A stretch of DNA of 64,000 nucleotides, taken from positions 5,146,001 through 5,210,000 of the forward strand of contig CAJFCV020000004.1 in the NCBI GenBank assembly GCA_904066235.2, written 5' to 3'. The notes under the pieces are model-generated. The model worked only from the letters and a program-made list of their open reading frames with translations. It did not search any database and was not told the origin of the DNA. Origin of the DNA: Bursaphelenchus xylophilus. Lineage: Eukaryota; Nematoda; Chromadorea; Rhabditida; Aphelenchoididae. Positions 1-11,317 of this stretch are shown here, one piece after another (position 1 is the first letter of the stretch; the number at the start of each line of letters is the position of its first letter). A program made the translations under genes and the position numbers.

Positions 1-1926
1 CTGGAGATGGGACTTCCGAGACTTCAAAGGAATCAAAGAAGGTTGATAGTCCCGATGGAAGTACGCCCTCTCTGAATCAATTCAGTGATTCCAGCAGCTC
101 TGGGATATCGAATAACTCGGTTGTTGACGTGGAGCCGATTCCATTGTTACAAACGTTGAGGTTGCAAGAGAATGCGCAACAACTTCGAGCATGTAATGCT
201 AGACCAAATGCCATGGGTATGATATCCGAAGACCATGCTCATTTCCTCATGGAATTTGCAAAGAGACTGTTTGGAGATGCCGGAGGCAATCACGGTCCGT
301 CTTTCTTCCATCCGGCTCCCAACACTCCCCCCAATAGAAATCTGCACATGTGTGCCTTCATTATTGGATTATACTCATTGGGTGTGAATAATCATGTCTC
401 GGACATGTGGAGATCAAGAACGTACAGCACAATGGTTAGCTGGATACAGGCTCAAGCCTTGGAACTGGGTTCGGATGCTATTCAAATCCTGAATGATGTC
501 TGGGAAACTCATATGACGCCTTCCGAAGTCGCCGAACTGGCTGATAAAGTCAAGCAGAATGAGTTGTTACAAAACGCTGCCATCCAACTCTATCTCAACG
601 TTCTGAAACGTGCTTGGTCTTTGACTTTTGCTGAATGCCAGAGGGCGCTTGATCAATGCGCGGAGTTTGGAATGGATAAATTAGAGAGGGCTTGTTTAGC
701 AGTGGAAGAGTCAGCAAAACATGAAAGCCTTAACCCGCAAGTGCTGTTCAAGGTGTCCGAATGTTGGTACAAGATGTACAATCCCGCAAATAAGTCGTCA
801 GAGACATCTTGTGGCACTTCTGCGTTTTCCTACAATTCTTCGAACCAACAACATTTGGAATGGCAACCTCCTGTTAATCCACCTCCACAACCTCAATTGA
901 ATTCAATGCTCTGGCCTGGTTACAACAACTCTCCTTTGGTGCCTTCCTATCCTCCACCAAATATCCATCCTCAATGTGTTCAAGCCAGTCAGAACTTTCA
1001 AGGGAAACTTCACGTCAGTCATTCAGCCCCAAACCTCCAACCCATGATTGGTCCAATGAGAGGTCCAGGATGTTCTGGAATGCAGAATAATTCCCATCGA
1101 AGCCAATTGACCCGACCCAATGCGATTCCATTGAGGAATGTCCATATCTCAGCTGTTCCCGCGAACCGAGGTCAATATGGAAAGATGTCTATGACTAATG
1201 CGACCCCTTACATCTATCCATATCAAGACCATGCCAAATGGAAGCTCCTAAAAGCTTATGAAATTGGGATGTGGGCCTTTGAGTTGGTGGGACCTCCCAA
1301 TTTTGAGGATAATCATTATGGGAAATTCTCCAAGGTAAGAAATGGTACCGTATAACGATCAATTATTTTAGCATCCCGAGTTTGAACAGGAGATTAAGAG
1401 TCTATTGTCAATATCAAAGGACCTTGGCGCTTTATATCTCCATCAATTTTGCGAAAAGGCTGCAGGAAGAGTAGCCTCGCCAAGTCTTCTAATGGAGATC
1501 ATCGAAGACGCGGACTCTGCCTTTAGAGAAGGGAATGGATATTCCCAAATGCCTCCCATTACTGACCCAATGGCTGGCCCCATCGTCTGCAGACCCTCTT
1601 ATGGATCGAGAGGGGTTAAGGGAGATTGTGTCCGGCAACTTCTTCATCAGTTACGATATCCAACCTGTCTTCAAGATCTGGCCGCTACTTGCACTGAACT
1701 ACTTTATACGTCAACGTCATTGAAGTTGAGTCATCCTCGACTGATGGATGCGGATAAAGAGGACATCACAGAACTTTTAAATGTGGCTATGAGATTAAGC
1801 GGGATGATGAGACATCATGGGCACACCTTTGTCAACGAGTTCTTCAACTATATTCGGAAACAAAAGTCGGGGAAACAGGCCATGGATCACATAAAACACA
1901 CGGCAAACATCCCTAGAATGTCTTAG
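1..1926 (+). CDS. ebax-1: ZSWIM8/EBAX-1-like ubiquitin-ligase substrate receptor, C-terminal part (5' end outside window)
   Basis: This is the C-terminal part of a ZSWIM8 (C. elegans EBAX-1) homologue, a cullin-RING substrate receptor known for protein quality control in axon guidance and for target-directed microRNA decay. The reading frame is open from base 3. Two exons are seen, 1-1334 and 1372-1926, joined in phase 0 across a 37-nt GT-AG intron; the stop is TAG at 1924. Recognisable family stretches include SRTYSTMVSWIQAQALELGS and LERACLAVEESAKHESLNPQ, followed by a Pro/Gln/Asn-rich linker and a conserved helical tail. The SWIM zinc finger and the BC/Cul boxes would lie upstream and are not visible. 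Identity is by remembered family similarity; the gene is clearly coding. The first 40 codons in the window are Ser-rich and look like linker. Confidence 0.85.
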
Positions 1927-2203
1927 GTCGTTCAATTAACTAATTGTCGGGCGGATTCGTCCAATTGTTTGTAAAAATATGTCAACTATTTTGTTTTTTT
2001 TTGCTCGGAGTCTACTGTATTCGAGCTATTTACTATTTTAATTATAATAACGAAGCCTTAATTAATGTTGTTGCGCAATTCAATTAAACGTGTATTTCTT
2101 CTGCCATTGGGGCAGAATTGTTGTCTACGTCAACGCTAATTTAAATAAATATAATTAACCGTAACGATTTTATCCGTATACAAAATAAGTTTCTAACATC
2201 AAG

Positions 2204-5200
2204 TTAATCCATTTCAGCTATATCAGGTGTAGTGAAACTGGCATCTTCGATATGAAATAACTTGAACAATGAGGCCCGTTCTTCGAATGTACATTGAGTA
2301 TACAGCTAAACATATGAAATCAATTATAAAATTTGAAATTCTCACGAGTTTATACTCCATTACGATGGCTTGAGCTTCTCGAATTCCACATGATGTTTTC
2401 AAGGAAATTCCACTGCCCACTTTGTTCTTGATCCTCCATTTAGCCATCTCCAATAGAGCTTCCCCATTCAAATGAGAAACGAAATTATCTAAGGGAAGAA
2501 GGCGACGGGGATGACGTCCTTTGATACTTCCAATAACAAGGGAATCGCAACTAAAAATACGGTAGATATGTGAGATACGATTTTCTGACCAAAGAAGGGG
2601 TTCATCTAAGACTTACTGAACAATGCCAGGTGTCATCACCAAATCTTTGGACACATGTTGAGGTAGAGCGTTTCTCAGATGCTCCAGATGATAGTGTCTG
2701 GCCACAATGACTGTACCACAAAACCGATGGAAGGTCGTGGAACTAATATGTTTCAGACTGACATTGTGTAATATCAAGGTATCCACCTTCATATATTCGC
2801 CAAAGTAATTGAGCCACTGTTCGACAAAGAACTCCGTCAATGAGAAGTTCCGTAAGATCAGATCCCTGACTTCTCCATTCCTCAAATAATGCTTCAGGAG
2901 ATCATAGTATTCCAATGGGGGAGTGAATAATTTCTTCGAGTAATTTTGATATCGATCGTAAATCAAAGGAGATCTCTGTGTGCACACTCGTGTGTATGGA
3001 ACAACATCTGCCGTGACGTTTCTATTTCTGTGGTACCTGTGACCGCATTCATAACTATACCTCTTTGGCCATCGAAACTTTTCCAATTGCTCTTGTGCCA
3101 CTGAATCTATGTCACTGAAGATCAGAGTAATAATCAAAAGTACAGGGTGGGCCACTCGAAACTCCCAACCTCTTTTCAGGTATTTCTCCGCCAATAATGC
3201 ACCAATTTCTATAAAATTTATATCAAATTGAAGCTGAGACACCCCATTTCTTGTCCACCAAATACGGCCCGTCTAACTTCACGGAGGCACCCGTACTGAC
3301 CTTTTACATTTTCATTCCAAATTTTGGAACCCGAAATCGGTGAAACTTAGAAAATTTTGGAATGAATTCCAGTTGAGTTTCTCGGAATTGGAAAATGTTC
3401 GCGCCTTTGACTGCATAAAATTCTTATAAGCACCAGAAAAAAATTATGGCAATCAACGGAATAGTCAAAATTATTCTTCAAGGCGCTGCTTTTGTGTTCT
3501 TAGGCGATAGGCTTAATTATTCGAAATTTTTCAAAATGGGCGAAACTGTCTACATGCATGACGACATCCACCCCGAAGAAGCATAGAAACTTTCCAGGCT
3601 TAAAGTGCCCGAGAAAACAGCTTTTGTTCTCATTCGCCCAAATTGGTACCCCGCTTGATTGAAATATGGGTTTAACGCACTTGGTACGGACGTAAACTTT
3701 AATGTTTTAAATTTTTTCCGCGAATTTGTAGACTTTTTTCTTGCCGGTAATCCAAAAATTTTCTAACAAGGGATCGGCAAATAGTTGCACCCTGCTTTCT
3801 TAACAAAACATATACCGTTTGAAAGAGCATTAAAAATAGTGTACAACACAGGAAAAATTAGCTGCCCAATATATGTTTGGGCAAAGTTATGGCCGTTTTA
3901 TGACAAGGGTTATATGCGGCCAAAACGCCGGTTTCTCATATTACAGTAATCCTGGCGGCTTGAAATTGTCTCCATTTTCTTACTAGTATCCCGAAACGTC
4001 TGTCACGGTCGTTTCACCGCTTTATCAATCCTTGGTTATGAGTTATTAGACATTATAATGTCGCATTACTGCCATTTACAAAAAATTGTAAATAAAACTA
4101 GGTTAATGGGAAAACTGGAGCAAAAAAGCTTTGAAAATACATTTGTATGATCGTCGTGGCCATTTACAAACAAAAATCTCAAAATCAAAAATTTCTTATG
4201 TCCTAGCCTTACCGACGGTTAGGCCACTGTGTCAGCAATAGTGTTTTGGCCGCTTTTGTAATTTTCTCTTCGTATTTTTTCGAAAAAAATATATTTATAG
4301 GCCCTTGTAAATTGAAGTATCGTCCAGTAACCATAATCGGTCAGGCTAAAAGCATGACACCCTTGTAATTATAAATACGATAGGCATTTCCGCTCTCATC
4401 ACCATAAAATTTGTGGTGGTTGCAAAAAAAACCAAAACCCCGAAAAAATCCCGTAAAAATGTATGTTGACTGCGAAGGAACAAAAATTATTTAAAAATAT
4501 CAACATACCATGGTTTTGTGGCATATAAGAGACGAAATGCAAAAAGGTTTGCAGCAAGAAAGCAGGATGCAACTATTTGCCGATCCCTTGTAAGTCCGAG
4601 AAACTCAATTGAAAATCATTCCAAAAATTTTCTAAGTTTCACCGATTTCGGGCTCCAAAATTTGGAATGAAAATATAAAAGGTCAGTGCGGGTGCCTCCG
4701 TGAAGCTAGACGAGCCATATTTGGTGGACAAGAAATGGGGTGTCTCAGCTTCAATTTGATATAAATTTTATAGAAATTGGTGCATTATTGGCGGAGAAAT
4801 ACCTGAGAAGAGGTTGGGAGTTTCGAGTGGCCCACCCTGTACGACTTACAATGTTTTGAAATATTTTTTGACAACTACTCGCCGTCTGTATTGCTTATAG
4901 TAGAAGGCTATTGAGAATTCTTTGTTGGTAGATAACTCCAGCACATTGAATTTTCTTTTTCTCATTCGGGATGGATGGTGCTGAACAATCGACCGCCAAG
5001 TCTTATTAACCATCTCACATCGATCCAGATCATCTCGGGATAAGTAGGAAAACACATGAACGAGAGCACTCATAGGGAGATACCATGAATTCTTAAAAAA
5101 GCGATTCAAAAAGGTCATACTTGACAAAAATCAACGACATACCAAATCATCACCTTCTCCAAGATCTTCCAAAGGCACTAACATCGTTGATGGTACTTTT

Positions 5201-5558
5201 CTGGACGGTTTAACCACCGAAGTAACCGCTCGATTGCCTCGAACGGCTCGTCTTCTGTCTTCGCCCCCCTAAGCGATGGATAATCAATTCAAAAGGCACT
5301 TACAGGAAACAAATTCACAACTGGAGGAAGGCTATCCTGTTCTTTCCCAAGTGTCCTGACTTTCACAACACCAAAATTACGTGCATCCTCCTCATCAAGC
5401 TCCTCCTCGTACTCCAAAACTCTTTCCAGTTCTCCTTCCTGCTCGATCTCCCCGAGAAGACGATTGAGCTCTTCATCTTCACCATCCTCTCCCATAAGCT
5501 CCATCAATTCCTGCATCCGTCGATGTAAATTCCGTATCCGCTCTCTATTTGGCCGCAT
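2204..5558 (-). CDS. F-box protein with a transposon in intron 3
   Basis: This is probably an SCF-type adaptor. Six exons splice cleanly: 5558-5304, 5268-5143, 5091-4850, 3114-2617, 2550-2346 and 2305-2204, giving about 475 aa. Residues 1-85 are an acidic, Glu-rich, probably coiled N-terminus. An F-box starts near residue 132 (LPMSALVHVFSYLSRDDLD, then NKTWRSIV). The rest is a poorly conserved region of the F-box-associated type (LILHNVSLKHISS), typical of fast-evolving nematode F-box families. Intron 3 (4849-3115) is long only because an inverted-repeat transposon sits in it; without the element it would be about 36 nt. The acceptor of exon 3 ends in ttaag rather than cag. ZW10 lies 221 bp upstream on the same strand, so the two could be co-transcribed. 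The substrate is unknown. Confidence 0.8.
3143..4839. mobile_element. Non-autonomous TA-flanked inverted-repeat element (Tc1/mariner-like ends)
   Basis: The element begins CAGGGTGGGCCACTCG and ends with the inverted copy, flanked by TA on both sides (3141-3142 and 4840-4841). The terminal inverted repeats are about 245 bp (3143-3395 against 4593-4839). No transposase reading frame is present. The CAGGGTG...TIR and the TA duplication fit Tc1/mariner-type mobilisation, which is an inference. It lies entirely in intron 3 of the F-box gene. A single copy of a similar end occurs at about 33690. Confidence 0.85.
3766..4591. mobile_element. Nested inverted-repeat element inside the mariner-like element
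   Basis: The ends ACAAGGGATCGGCAAATAG and its complement lie at the two edges, with about 40 bp of terminal inverted repeat that includes CCTGCTTTCTT. The interior shares about 650 bp, in the opposite orientation, with the element at 31943-32910. No transposase is seen. Its position between two arms of a larger element shows it inserted second. Confidence 0.75.
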
Positions 5559-5779
5559 TGTGAAGAAACCCGAAAATGAATTTTACCGAGATTAGGCTTG
5601 AAAAATGTAAAACAAAATATCAGAAATAGTTTCATGGAGGTCAAAATATATTTGGGGACAATTAAGCAGCCCACAAATACCCGCATTTAATAAATATTAT
5701 GGTAATCATAAAAACCTTTAGATTAGTTACAGCCTAGAACTAATCCATTCATATTTATCATCACATATTTATTGTACAA

Positions 5780-8523
5780 TCACTCCGGGTTTTTGATCTG
5801 ATCAAGAAGAGCCGATCTCTTATCGGTGTTCTGGAAGAGGGCACATACGAGACCACGCACTTCAAAAGCCTTCAGGTACTCTGCCAGCGTTCCTTTCCCA
5901 TTGCACCACCGATTAGAAACATTCTAAATTCACACCACCGTTAGAGTTTGTATTGCACCTACGTTTAGATTGCCATTAAGAACGAAAATGACTTCTTCCA
6001 GACGCACATACTCTCTGTGGCAGATCGAATGTATCCCTTCAGCACCATTCATCTAAATTACAAATAAATTAACGATACCAAATATGCAGTCGTAAAAACA
6101 TACCGTCATCAACTTCCTGGATTTTCTCATGACCTCAGAGAACAAGACCGCCATAGATTCAGCATCAGTCATTGTAATGTCCTCCTTGCTGAGTATGGCT
6201 TTGGAGAGTAATGATAAAAGATGGGCCACCAATACACCCATTGATATGCTGAGGACAGAGTCGGACATTACTTCACTCCAGACCGACCTGAGGCGATTTA
6301 ATTCCATTACACATCCATTCAAGGTCTTTTCAACTCGTTCCCGATTCCCTTCTGAGGCGTCAATGTTGACAAATACTGGAATAAATTTACAAAGTAGACC
6401 TTTAATCTTACAGTTGTCTTCATTCAGCGCGACAGAAAGGTTTCTCTTCACAGAATTGATTTGTTGGTCCAAGAACTTGAGTCCAGAACTTCTCAACTCC
6501 TTGAATTGTTTCGTGAAATTGAGATCCTCCGACTTTATCTAAGCAAAAATTAGCACGCGAGTTAACTTACATTTGACTGACCAGCTAACTTCTGTTCGCA
6601 TTCAATCTTGAAAACAAATAGATTGTGGAACAAATATTGGCAATTATTATAGAAGATGGCTAAAATTATACTAAAATATGAGTTATTTTCGTACCTGAGG
6701 TTTGAGGTACGGACAGCAAAGCTTGTTGATGCAATCTGGGTGTGGAAACGAGGAAAGTGTCTATAATAAGAAGGGCTGCCTGGAAGAAATTAACGGCTTC
6801 GAGTTGTTCTTTCGTCTCAAACGCCAAGTCGAACAACGACTTTAAGAGAAGAACCAATTTGTAGACCGAGTCACTGATCTTGCACTTCTGGAGCTCAAAT
6901 AATCGAAGCCCTTCTTCCTTTGTCAAATCTGTCGTGTTTATCTTCAGATGTCCCAGGTCTTTGGACAACTTCTCCAACTCTGGATCCGACGGCTTAGGAC
7001 TTCTGAATACTTCGACCAGGTCAATATAAGGCTTTGCAATAAGATTTCTGGCAGCGGCCAAGAACGCGCGACATCGTTGATTCACAAATAATCTGTTAGA
7101 CCTGTTCAGAACCGATTCTGCACTCATTCGGTCATCGAAGAAGTGTAATTCCTAAACAAAAATCATTCTTAACCAAATTAACTTACTCTCATTCTGTCAT
7201 CGAACTGTTTGATCATCCCCTTCAGCTTCTTCAACTTTTCTTCATCCGTTTTCTTAATAGACACCGAAGCCGCAGAACATCGAATGACCAAAGTTTCAAT
7301 CAGTCTGCCGCCAATCTCACGTCCAATTAAAAGCACCAACGATTCTCCTATTCGAATATCCTTCAGGACATCGCTCAAATTTTCAAAGAAGTTCTCAAGC
7401 GATCTAAATAATAACAAAACAGAAAATTAAGACTTACATTATTAATTTCTGAACATTTTGTTTTTCTCCTCTTTTGGGCTTTGATTCGCTAACAAATCTT
7501 TTCCGCAGAGGTCCTTCGGTAGTAATTGTTATTTGCTGGTCAGGATCTACGGAATTCATCAAAACCTCACAGAAATCCGTCCAAATAACAGTTGACAACT
7601 CCTTAAACTTTTCATCAAACGCATGAAGAACAGTCAAAGAATCAAGGCAATCACAGATCAGCGTTGGATCTTCTGAATTTATTATAAGTGTCGTCTTGTT
7701 GAGATTCTCAACATCCTTGGTTATTACTATAAAAGTATCGAATATTCCTTCCAGGTATTTCTTAAACCGCTCTATTTCCAGATCAACCTCTGCGTTGAAT
7801 TTAACCATTATGTCTTCCTCTGGGTAGTCATCTTTTAAATCGTACCTGCTCTAGACCTAAATAACAATACATCAAAATTACAACAAACCAAAGTAATAAC
7901 GTCTTTGTATCCCTTCATGTTCTTCAACTTCAGTGCGTAATCTCGATAAGACGTTAGCTGAGAAAAATCTGTGTTCAAGCTCCTTATAGCCGTACGAAGT
8001 TCAGAGAATCTCTCTAATCGCTTCTCAATCCCTCTGATCACATCAATCTTTCCGCTCAAAGATGGAGCCTAAAAAAGGTAAAAATAAAGAATATACCTTG
8101 GAGTTTCTTACCTCTAACTTTTTTGCCGCTTCGGTTACTTGTTTTTGCAATTTAGATACCAAATCATCCAATTTCTGCAAGCTTTTCGCCGTCTCTAAAT
8201 CCGAACAGCTCTTCAGAATGTCATTTATGTACAAAAAGTTGTCTCCGGCTAATTTCTGTACTTCCCGTGTGGCTAAAACGCAAATAAATGTAAACAAAAC
8301 ACATTGATAAAACTCTTACAATCTTCTATCGTCCTTTCCAAGATAGCAATTTCTCTCTCTCTGGCTGCAGTTGACATACCAAAAACATCATCGTTGTTCA
8401 CCATCATAATCGAAAATTCTACACGGGAATCGACTGTTTCAGCTACGTTGATGAATCTCTAAATTCACAATTTTTTCCAATAAAAATTGTTGAGAGAGAC
8501 ACATGACTCAGTTTGTGAGACAT
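5780..8523 (-). CDS. zw10: ZW10 kinetochore / vesicle-tethering protein
   Basis: This is the homologue of ZW10 (C. elegans CZW-1), the RZZ-complex subunit that recruits dynein and Mad1-Mad2 to kinetochores and also acts in Golgi-ER tethering. Eleven exons splice in frame: 8523-8503, 8458-8320, 8272-8112, 8068-7889, 7850-7438, 7403-7187, 7151-6695, 6659-6571, 6538-6104, 6052-5963 and 5923-5780. They give about 781 aa, essentially the human length. The N-terminal third is coiled coil. The strongest matches are C-terminal: NNCQYLFHNL, LNRLRSVWSEVMSDSVLS and the tail NRWCNGKGTLAEYL, then ALFQNTDKRSALLDQI. The tiny first exon (MSHKLSH) is the least certain part. The inverted-repeat transposon nest begins only about 25-30 bp upstream of this ATG. 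Confidence 0.9.
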
Positions 8524-8766
8524 GTTTTTCTTCCCTTTTTTGTAGAAGTGAGGTTCGAGGTACCGAAAGTCGCGCGCGACGCTCAGATTTTGATGAAACT
8601 TAGCACAAATAAGAATATTTTTTTAACGCTTTGCAAAAACAACCGAGATTTTTAGATCTAAAATTGGCAAAAATTTGACACTGTTTAGCGAATTTCGGAA
8701 CGAAGAGACCTATTTGGAAAATTCGGGTATTTTCACCTCGTGGGTGTACCCGGGAATATACCCGGG

Positions 8767-10883
8767 CAGGGGTGGTCAGCGGACCCTATTTTTCCGATTT
8801 TCGGCCCGCGGCCCGGCCCGTCTAATTACCGGCCCGGCCCGGCCCGTCTAGTCTTTTTCCAGGCCCGGCCCGGCCCGTGACGGGCCTGGCCCGGCCCGGC
8901 CCGTGCAGCACGCCACGAAAAACGTAAGGCAAAATTGGAAATAGAGATTTCGAGCTGCGCCCAATATTTCTTGATTTTTTTGATGGAATGAATATTGTGT
9001 TAGATAGTATTGTAACTCTGGATTTTGGAACAATTTCGGGATGTATATTATCTTTAAAATTACGTTGCTTTGAGTTTCAAGTGTTGAGTATAATGGATGA
9101 GTCCATGGAGCCCGGCACATCGCGCTCTGACCCCAACATTGATTTACCAGGTATGGAAGTGTCTTCAGAAAATGTAAGATTTCTCTTTTTGTGCCCAGTT
9201 TATAGATTAATCGCCATGTGGTGTTGTGTGAGACATCCTAGCGGACGTTGGAAAGAAGAAATCGGGAAATTTTATAGTCGAAAAAGGGCACTTGTGAGTT
9301 CATTATTGCATCATTTTGCAGGGGCCGATGGAGAAACGCAAGAAAGGACTGGAGAAATGGCGAGAAAAGCGGAACCTGAAGAAGCAAAACTACGAAAAGC
9401 TAGCTGAGAACTTCAGGAAGGTCCCGTTGAATGTAGGGATGAGTCCATGGAGCCCGGCACATCGCGCTCTGACCCCAACATTGATTTACCAGCTATAAGT
9501 GTCTTCAGAAAATGTAAGATTTCTCTTTTTGTGCCCAGTTTAGGGATGAATCGCCATGTGGTGTTGTGTGAGACATCCTAGCGGACGTTGTAAAGAAGAA
9601 ATCGGGGAATTTTATAGTCGAAAAATGCACTTGTCGGTTCATTACTACATCATTCTGCAGGAGCTGATGGTGTCTCCAGAAAAGGTAGGATTTCTCTTTT
9701 TGCATCCAGATTAGGGATTAATCGCTATGTGGTGTTGTGTAAGACATCTTAGCGGACGTTGTAAAGAAGAAATCGGGAAATTTTATAGTCGAAAAAGGGC
9801 ACTTGTCGGTTCATTATTGTATCATTTTGCAGGAACTGACGGAGAAACGCAAGAAAGGACTGGAGAAGGCGTGAGCAAAGGTGGATCACAGGAAGCAGAC
9901 GACGTTTAGAACATTTCAAGTTAAGTTTGTGACGTTGCCTTTTTGATTTTTTGTTTTTAGGCCATTGAGCCAATAATTTTCTCTGGTAATACCTAAAATA
10001 ATATAATTGATATTTCAGTCGGTCCATGTTGAAGTAGAATGTGAAAGCCAGCATAATGTACCAATGGGTGTGGAGATTGAATTCCGAGTTCAGATTGTAT
10101 CCGACAGATTCGGTGGATTGTCGAAAACTTATGTAATTTTAATTATTCTTATTGGTTTGATGTTTAGGTGGAAATAAAGAAGATTTGATGAATTTCAACT
10201 TAGTAGTGGTCTGTTGTAGCAGGATCAAAGCCCTGCTACTCTTGTAAACCTCGGAAGAGCTCGAATTCGGTCAGATTCATCGATTTTGATCCAATTTTGC
10301 CTAGTACAATATAATTCCTTTCTCTTCTTCGATCAATCTGAGAAGTTCGGGGTGCACCTCCTTGATGCCTTTCGATGCTTTCTCGCCGGTTTCACACGTA
10401 AATTGTTGTTTATTAGAATTTTGGAATCATTTTTGTTATTTAGTTGTAAAGGTTTCAGCGTATGAAATGTCGAAAACATTTTCCCGCGAATTTCTCTATT
10501 TCCACTTTTTTCGTGGCGTGCGTGCAGGCCCGTTTATAGAGGGTTCTGCGAACTGCGCCCAAGCTTGGGATCTAAACTTAGGCAAAAAAGGTGTTGATAT
10601 AGCTAGTAAAGGATCAATGTGATAGTTTTGTGGTTTTATAATGGAACTATAGACTTGTAAACGTTTTAGAACTTGAGAAACAGCAACTATAACAACATCA
10701 ATTAATTTTCCCGGCGCGAAAACAATGAATGCCAACGGTTTGGCATTTTAATTTAATTTAATTTTTAATTTTTAAGCGGGCCTGGGGTTTTTTCCGGCCC
10801 GGCCCGGCCCGTTTGTAATTTTCCATTTTTGAGCCCGGCCGGCCCGTTTGGGCCGGGCCGGCCCGGCCCACTGACCACCCCTG
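8767..10883. mobile_element. hAT-like element with 8-bp target duplication and GGCCC-rich ends
   Basis: The ends are CAGGGGTGGTCAGCGG and the inverted CCCACTGACCACCCCTG. They are flanked by a perfect 8-bp direct repeat, TACCCGGG, at 8759-8766 and 10884-10891. The 8-bp duplication and CAGGGGTGG ends are diagnostic of hAT transposition. Immediately inside both ends lie about 100-bp arrays of GGCCC/CGGCC units. The interior holds degenerate spliced fragments, for example a peptide starting MDESMEPGTSRSDPN, but no intact transposase. The element is therefore probably non-autonomous or dead. Confidence 0.88.
9095..9880 (+). repeat. Tandem triplication of an intron-containing unit inside the hAT element
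   Basis: A block with exon-like ends around an intron-like core (GTAAGATTTCTCTTTTTG ... CATTTTGCAG) occurs three times, with cores at about 9173-9320, 9514-9660 and 9684-9832. The first unit also contains a short lysine-rich coding stretch (KKGLEKWREKRNLKKQNYEK). The second and third cores are separated by a truncated exon. The copies are roughly 85-95% alike by eye. The block looks like decayed transposase or a captured gene fragment duplicated within the element. Confidence 0.7.
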
Positions 10884-11317
10884 TACCCGGGGTATATACC
10901 TCGTCCGAACACTACCTATTTCTACTTAAAAAAGTAATGCTGACACAAAAAAAATGATTTTTTCCGCGCAAACTAACAAATTTATGGCCAAAAAAGTATT
11001 TTTCTCTCTGACTCCACGTTTTGCGTACTCTCTCGGCAGTAAATATCGCTGTCTTGGCGGCTCCTGCAAAGCGCGGGCTGAAATGTTCGGAAGTTGATAT
11101 TTTGCAGTAACTTAAAGAAAATCTGAGCGTCGCACTTGAAGTACTTTCCATGTCAAATGAAAAAATTACATTTTGCATTACTCTGTGAAAAATGTAAAAT
11201 GGCCACCAGCCAAGGTGTTGGCGAGCCATTTGGTTATCAGGGATTTTTACTGTTTTGTTTTTAGTGTTTTTGTTTCACCGAATTCAGTTGTAGGTATAAC
11301 AGTGAACGAGGCACTAG

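Larger units (their letters stand above)
8549..11140. mobile_element. Inverted-repeat element (AAGTGCGACG family), split by a hAT insertion
   Basis: The left end carries GCGCGCGACGCTCAGATTTT and the right end carries the complement, AAAATCTGAGCGTCGCACTT, near 11118. The same terminal repeat bounds the elements at 11849-12290 and 41848-42287. Both arms contain the family's internal hallmarks (AACCGAGATTTTTAGATCT on the left; CGAGAGAGTACGC on the right, reverse). The exact outer boundaries and target duplication are not clear. The hAT element at 8767-10883 interrupts it. Confidence 0.7.
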
